A stretch of 10,306 nt of DNA, from contig PWIZ01000288.1 in NCBI GenBank assembly GCA_003560175.1, forward strand, positions 1 through 10,306, in the 5' to 3' direction. Both the position numbers and the translations under genes were made by a program. Positions within the stretch are counted from its first letter, which is position 1, and the number at the start of each line of letters is the position of its first letter. The stretch is from Halomonas sp. GTDB taxonomy: Bacteria; Pseudomonadota; Gammaproteobacteria; Pseudomonadales; Halomonadaceae. Below the pieces are notes generated by a model that was not told the DNA's origin, made no database searches, and saw only the letters and a list, made by a program, of their open reading frames with translations. This document shows positions 7,314 through 10,306 of this stretch, piece by piece.

Positions 7314-7322
7314 GTCCAGGCC

Positions 7323-8321
7323 TCACAGCGCCGCTTCGGCTTCCTGGAACACGAGTTCGATGAACTCGGGATCGACGCGATCCCCGAGGCTATCGGCCAC
7401 TTCCATGGTGGCGTCACGCAGCTCGGCACGCAGCTCTGTGGAGATCGGGGTGAAGACCATACCCTCCTCGATCAGCTGCTCGCGCCAGGCCTCCTCTTCC
7501 TCGGTGGCTGCTTCGCGCTGCCACACCATGGCCGACTGCATGGCACCATTGACGATCTCGCGATGCTCTTCGGACAGGGCCTCGTAACGGCGCTGATTGG
7601 CCACGGCGTTGATGAAGTCGTAGAAGTGTCCGCTGTCGGAAAGGTGCTCCTGAACCTCGTTGAAACGACGACTGGCGATGATGTTGTAGGGATTCTCCTG
7701 ACCATCGAGAACGCCCTGCTGCAGAGCAGAATAGAGTTCGGAGACATCCATCGAGACGGGGTTGGCACCCAGGGCGCGGAAGGTCTGCAGATGCACCTCA
7801 TTAGGCTGCAGGCGAACGCGCATGCCCTCGAAATCCTCCACCGAGGTGATCGGGCGCAGATTGTTGGTCACGTGGCGGAAGCCCAGCTCCCCGTAGCCCA
7901 GATTGACGAAGCCCAGGTCGGCCATCTGCTCGTCGAGATGTTCGCCCACTGGACCATCCATCACCGCGAAGGCCTGGTCACGACTATCGAAGAGGAACGG
8001 CAGGCTCACCGCCTCGTAGTCGGGCACCGAGCGCGTGAAGTAGGCAATGGAAGTGAACACCGCGAAAATACTGCCGGAACGGACCTGGTCAACATTTTCG
8101 GTGGCACCACCCAGCTGCATCGCCGGGAATAGGTCGACCTGAATCTCGCCGTTGGAGGCGCTTTCGACTTCTTCCTTGAATACCTCCATGGCGCGAGAAA
8201 CGGAGTGATCCGTCGGAAAGTTGCCTGCCACCCGAAGGCGCTCGGCGGCCAGCACCGAAGACGACAGCAGCATTCCGACCGTCATCAGGGAGGCCATCTT
8301 CAACATGTGGGACTTGGACAT
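7323..8321 (-). CDS. TRAP transporter substrate-binding protein, DctP type
   Basis: This 332-residue protein is a periplasmic solute receptor that binds the ligand and delivers it to the DctQM permease. Residues 1-25 are a Sec signal peptide (basic start, hydrophobic core SLMTVGMLLSSSVLA) with likely cleavage after VLA at 25/26. Family marks are GGATENVDQVRSG (71-83), the ligand-carboxylate arginine region MRVRLQPNEVH (168-178, R170), and SALQQGVLDGQENP (198-211). Length is normal. The ATG at 8321 is chosen because a GGAGGG site lies 7 bp upstream and the signal peptide begins there; the frame is open upstream to about 8450, and an ATG at 8336 overlaps the ribosome site and is unlikely. It is first in the nine-gene minus-strand operon, divergent from the GntR regulator. 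The conserved arginine supports a carboxylated ligand; its identity is unknown. Confidence 0.96.
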   Translation of the reverse strand: MSKSHMLKMASLMTVGMLLSSSVLAAERLRVAGNFPTDHSVSRAMEVFKEEVESASNGEIQVDLFPAMQLGGATENVDQVRSGSIFAVFTSIAYFTRSVPDYEAVSLPFLFDSRDQAFAVMDGPVGEHLDEQMADLGFVNLGYGELGFRHVTNNLRPITSVEDFEGMRVRLQPNEVHLQTFRALGANPVSMDVSELYSALQQGVLDGQENPYNIIASRRFNEVQEHLSDSGHFYDFINAVANQRRYEALSEEHREIVNGAMQSAMVWQREAATEEEEAWREQLIEEGMVFTPISTELRAELRDATMEVADSLGDRVDPEFIELVFQEAEAAL

Positions 8322-8328
8322 CTGGAAA

Positions 8329-8334
8329 CCCTCC
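8329..8334 (-). promoter_or_regulatory. Ribosome binding site of the TRAP binding-protein gene
   Basis: GGAGGG on the minus strand, 7 bp before the ATG at 8321. It decides between that start and the in-frame ATG at 8336, which overlaps the site. Confidence 0.75.
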
Positions 8335-8475
8335 ATTCGTTCTTGATGAGGGCGGCCTGACCAATCAAGGCCTCGCCACCTGCAAAGCAGGAGCAATCGG
8401 CATGCCAGCAGCGCCAGCTCGGGCCCCGCGCCCCCCCCGCATGCCGGCATAAGCCTATGATTTCAATTGTCGAAA

Positions 8476-8481
8476 ATTATG
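8476..8481 (-). promoter_or_regulatory. Possible -10 box of the operon promoter
   Basis: On the minus strand CATAAT matches the -10 consensus at five of six positions, about 155 bp before the first operon gene. The sequence 17 bp upstream is a poor -35 (ATTTCT), so activation or another promoter is possible. An A-tract lies between the boxes. Confidence 0.28.
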
Positions 8482-8503
8482 TGGTTTATTTTTTTTAAAG
8501 AAA

Positions 8504-8532
8504 TTGATCCATATATTGCATACAATTTAAAT
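8504..8532 (+). promoter_or_regulatory. Possible promoter of the GntR-type regulator gene
   Basis: TTGATC (8504-8509), a 17-bp spacer and TTAAAT (8527-8532) give a modest sigma-70-like match (four of six at each box). The candidate operator lies wholly in the spacer. It would leave a leader of about 140 nt before the ATG at 8678. The match is weak and A/T-rich sequence makes chance hits easy. Confidence 0.3.
8515..8526. promoter_or_regulatory. Candidate operator for the GntR/FCD regulator
   Basis: ATTGCATACAAT is an imperfect palindrome of the form ATTG-NATN-CAAT, the general shape of sites bound by FadR-type GntR regulators. It lies in the divergent AT-rich region, and just outside it AAATTG (8501-8506) and CAATTT (8523-8528) form a further inverted repeat, so three ATTG/CAAT half sites are clustered. 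It would fill the spacer of the proposed regulator promoter, fitting autorepression. No binding is shown; this is inference from pattern and position. Confidence 0.45.
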
Positions 8533-8667
8533 GTTAGAAAACGCACGCAAAGTGTGCAAAAATCGCCTTGAAGCGCTCAGACAGTGCAGGCGCGAAGGCA
8601 TCCGATCATGCGATTTCTGGATCCAGACCGGGCTGCGGCATACTCAACTGCCCCATCTGCTAAGGAC

Positions 8668-8673
8668 GAGGAG
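8668..8673 (+). promoter_or_regulatory. Ribosome binding site of the GntR-type regulator gene
   Basis: GAGGAG ends 4 bp before the ATG at 8678, with AAGGA slightly upstream (8662-8666). It supports 8678 as the start over the in-frame ATG at 8531. Confidence 0.6.
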
Positions 8674-8677
8674 CACC

Positions 8678-9358
8678 ATGGACGCCCCCATCACGAAACT
8701 GGGAGTCGAGCAGATCGCCGAGCGCATCACCGACGCGGTGATGGAGCATCGGCTACCGCCGGGTATCAAGCTGGTGGAGGAGAAGCTGGCAAGCGCCTTC
8801 GGGGTGAGTCGAACCAAGATTCGCCAGGCACTGACCCTGCTGGCCAAGGAAGGACTGGTGACGCTGCACCCGAATCGAGGAGCCTTCGTGACGCGACCCA
8901 GTGCCGCGGAGGCTCGTGATCTTTTCGCCACGCGCCGCCTGGTAGAACCGGAAATCGTGCGCAATGTCATCAAGCGGGCCTGCCCAGAGGACCTGGCCAG
9001 GCTAAGCGCTCATCTCGAAGAGGAAGCCGAGGCACGGCAACAGGGAGATCGGCGGCGAATTATCCGACTCTCGGGGCAGTTCCACATGCTGCTGGCCCGC
9101 ATCAGCGGCAACGGTTTCATCGAGAAGCTGATGGCCGAGCTCTGTCCGCTGACCTGCCTGATCATTGCGCTCTACGACGAGCCCCAGACGCCCGCCTGCC
9201 CCGAGGACGAGCATCGCGAGATCGTGGAGGCAATTGCACAGCGCGATGAAGCACGGGCGATATCGCTGATGCTGCACCATTTGCAACATATCGAGCAGGC
9301 ACTGCACCTGGATTCCCCCAAAACGCGCGACATCCACTGGGAAGCGCTATACGGGTGA
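8678..9358 (+). CDS. GntR-family transcriptional regulator, FadR/FCD subfamily
   Basis: This 226-residue protein has an N-terminal winged helix-turn-helix of the GntR type (about 8-72), including PPGIKLVEEKLASAFGVSRT (27-46) and the wing LVTLHPNRGAFVT (60-72), followed by an all-helical FCD ligand-binding domain (about 76-210). In the FCD domain, H136 in QFHMLLARISGNGF, H179 in EDEHREIVEAIAQRD and H201 in LHHLQH fit the metal-binding histidines, but the usual aspartate of D-x-x-F-H is serine (S132). The start at 8678 gives a normal length and has a ribosome site; the longer frame from 8531 adds unrelated residues. It is divergent from the TRAP/amidohydrolase operon, the standard arrangement for a dedicated regulator, and probably represses both directions until an acidic substrate or intermediate binds. 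The effector is not known. Confidence 0.93.
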   Translation: MDAPITKLGVEQIAERITDAVMEHRLPPGIKLVEEKLASAFGVSRTKIRQALTLLAKEGLVTLHPNRGAFVTRPSAAEARDLFATRRLVEPEIVRNVIKRACPEDLARLSAHLEEEAEARQQGDRRRIIRLSGQFHMLLARISGNGFIEKLMAELCPLTCLIIALYDEPQTPACPEDEHREIVEAIAQRDEARAISLMLHHLQHIEQALHLDSPKTRDIHWEALYG

Positions 9359-9603
9359 GCCGCAATGGCCTTGTTCGCAGCCAGCCTAACTGTCGGCTCC
9401 CCCAGCGGCCCCAATCTTGACGCGAAAACCACTTGATACCAGCCTCAGGGGACGCCATTATCGGCGCCCACTCGTCTATAACCCCTGCCGGGGCACCGGG
9501 CGAGGCCAAGACCGGGGTGGCATCGGGTCGGGGGCGCAAGCGCGGCCCACTACCGATAAGACCCTACCACTGTTGACATTTCCCGATCTGGATTGGAACC
9601 CCC
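9359..9603. other. Intergenic region before the carboxynorspermidine dehydrogenase-type gene
   Basis: These 245 bp contain no convincing gene and no clear intrinsic terminator after the regulator stop (no stable GC stem followed by a T run). GC-rich short repeats such as CCCC-TGCC-GGGG (9483-9494) are present. A moderate promoter candidate is listed separately. A perfect TTGACA at 9573-9578 lies too close to the downstream start to be used with a normal -10. Confidence 0.55.
9433..9461 (+). promoter_or_regulatory. Possible promoter of the downstream dehydrogenase gene
   Basis: TTGATA (9433-9438), a 17-bp spacer and CATTAT (9456-9461) match sigma-70 boxes at five and four of six positions. 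Transcription from here would give a leader of about 135 nt before the ATG at 9604. This is a pattern match only. Confidence 0.35.
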
Positions 9604-10306
9604 ATGAGCAAAGTCCTGATTATCGGCGCCGGCGGCGTCGGCGGCGTCGTGACCCACAAGTGCGCCCAGCATCCCGAGATCTTCAGCGAGATCCTGCTGG
9701 CCAGCCGCAACGAGGCGAAGTGCCAGGCGATCGCCGACCAGCTGGATCGCTCGATCCAGACCGCTCAGGTGGATGCCGATGACGTCGAGGCGCTGGTCGC
9801 CCTGATCGAATCGTTCACGCCCGACGTGCTGATCCACGTGGCCCTGCCCTATCAGGACCTGACCATCATGGAGGCGTGCCTGAAAACCGGCGTGCCCTAC
9901 CTCGACACCGCCAACTACGAGCATCCCGACGAGGCCAAGTTCGAGTACAAGGAGCAATGGGCCTTCCAGGAGCGCTACAAGGAGGCCGGCAACATGGCCA
10001 CCCTGGGCTGCGGCTTCGACCCAGGCATGACCAACATCTACTGCGCCTACGCCCAGAAGAACCTCTTCGACGAGATCCACCGCATCGACATCCTGGACGC
10101 CAACGGCGGCGACCACGGCTACCCCTTCGCCACCAACTTCAACCCGGAGATCAACATTCGCGAGATCACCGCGAAGGGTCGCTACTGGGAGCAGGGCGAG
10201 TGGAAAGAAACCGACCCGCTGGCGGTGAAGCGCAAGTTCGACTTCGACGGCATCGGCGAGAAGGACATCTACCTCCTCTACCACGAGGAGCTCGAGTCCC
10301 TGTGCC
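9604..10306 (+). CDS. Carboxynorspermidine dehydrogenase / saccharopine dehydrogenase-family protein (partial, C-terminus off right edge)
   Basis: An open frame of 234 codons runs to the right edge. It begins with a Rossmann dinucleotide-binding motif, VLIIGAGGVGGVVTHKCA (4-21), followed by LLASRNEAKC (31-40), DVLIHVALPYQDL (74-86), PYLDTANYEHPDE (98-110) and LGCGFDPGMTNIYCAY (134-149). This closely fits bacterial carboxynorspermidine dehydrogenase/synthase, a saccharopine dehydrogenase relative that reductively condenses aspartate semialdehyde with a diamine using NADPH, an early step of the alternative norspermidine/spermidine route. A lysine-pathway saccharopine enzyme is the less likely alternative. 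The full protein should be about 400 residues, so roughly 40% is missing. The ribosome site is weak (TGGAA before a C run). The partner decarboxylase gene would be expected just downstream, outside the window. It is separated from the regulator by 245 bp and is probably an independent housekeeping unit. Confidence 0.88.
   Translation, partial: MSKVLIIGAGGVGGVVTHKCAQHPEIFSEILLASRNEAKCQAIADQLDRSIQTAQVDADDVEALVALIESFTPDVLIHVALPYQDLTIMEACLKTGVPYLDTANYEHPDEAKFEYKEQWAFQERYKEAGNMATLGCGFDPGMTNIYCAYAQKNLFDEIHRIDILDANGGDHGYPFATNFNPEINIREITAKGRYWEQGEWKETDPLAVKRKFDFDGIGEKDIYLLYHEELESLC

Larger units (their letters stand above)
8322..8677. other. Divergent intergenic control region with AT-rich island
   Basis: About 356 bp separate the operon from the GntR-type regulator. 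I see no gene. The part next to the operon (8340-8455) is GC-rich and holds a perfect 5-bp inverted repeat CCTGC-AAA-GCAGG (8379-8391), a run of eight C (8431-8438) and a perfect 10-bp palindrome ATGCCGGCAT (8441-8450). From about 8456 to 8541 the sequence turns sharply AT-rich, with a T8 run at 8489-8496; this is the likely place for both promoters and operators. From 8542 to 8677 it returns to mixed composition, with an imperfect repeat GCACGC-AAA-GTGTGC (8543-8557) and a probable leader for the regulator gene. The frame of the regulator is open back to an ATG at 8531, but that extension does not resemble the family. Confidence 0.7.

Noticed and set aside
8543..8557. GCACGC-AAA-GTGTGC as a CRP-like or second operator
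   Set aside because: It is imperfect, does not fit the CRP consensus, and has no supporting second copy; noted only within the intergenic description.
8531..8677. 49-codon N-terminal extension of the GntR-type regulator
   Set aside because: Residues are unlike the family, the DNA is promoter-like, and a ribosome site precedes the ATG at 8678.
9483..9494. CCCC-TGCC-GGGG as a terminator after the regulator
   Set aside because: The stem is only 4 bp and no T run follows on either strand.
9573..9578. Perfect TTGACA box before the dehydrogenase gene
   Set aside because: A -10 at normal spacing would fall at about 9596-9601, directly against the ATG at 9604, and the sequence there (GAACCC) is not a -10.
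9550..10284. 244-codon open frame on the minus strand opposite the carboxynorspermidine dehydrogenase-type gene
   Set aside because: A low-complexity Val/Leu/Gly/Asp-rich translation mirrors the codon use of the real gene and has no family resemblance.

Overview
The window is GC-rich DNA with dense, tightly packed genes. It looks like a gammaproteobacterium, and the carboxynorspermidine dehydrogenase-type gene at the right edge plus the TRAP/amidohydrolase content would suit a marine or halophilic group such as Halomonadaceae. That placement is an impression from gene content and composition, not a search result.

Layout. Positions 1-8321 hold one nine-gene minus-strand operon, read right to left: TRAP substrate-binding protein (DctP type), TRAP small permease (DctQ), TRAP large permease (DctM), a COG0402/ATZ-TRZ-type amidohydrolase, an Asp/Glu/hydantoin racemase-family protein, a DUF3830 protein, a maleate isomerase/arylmalonate decarboxylase-like protein, a dihydropyrimidinase/hydantoinase, and a 2-keto-4-pentenoate hydratase-family protein that runs off the left edge. 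Every junction is either a 4-bp ATGA overlap, a 13-bp overlap, or a gap of 18 bp or less, so this is almost certainly one transcript. Positions 8322-8677 are a divergent control region with a conspicuous AT-rich island. A GntR-family (FadR/FCD) regulator reads rightwards at 8678-9358. After a 245-bp gap, a saccharopine dehydrogenase-like carboxynorspermidine dehydrogenase begins at 9604 and leaves the window on the right; it is probably unrelated to the operon.

How the genes may work together (inference). A high-affinity TRAP transporter would import a small anionic solute. Two zinc-type amidohydrolases (one deaminase-like, one ring-opening) would act on a cyclic amide, imide or ureide. A racemase-like and an AMDase/maleate isomerase-like protein would rearrange or decarboxylate the product, and a FAH/hydratase-family enzyme would handle a 2-oxo acid. 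The FCD regulator would sense the substrate or an intermediate and control the divergent promoters. No N-carbamoyl-amino-acid hydrolase is visible, although one could lie beyond the left edge. I do not recognise the exact pathway. The combination, together with a racemase homologue that lacks both catalytic cysteines, makes it a candidate for an uncharacterised N-heterocycle or cyclic-ureide catabolic route.

No RNA genes, insertion sequences, CRISPR arrays or broken genes were seen.
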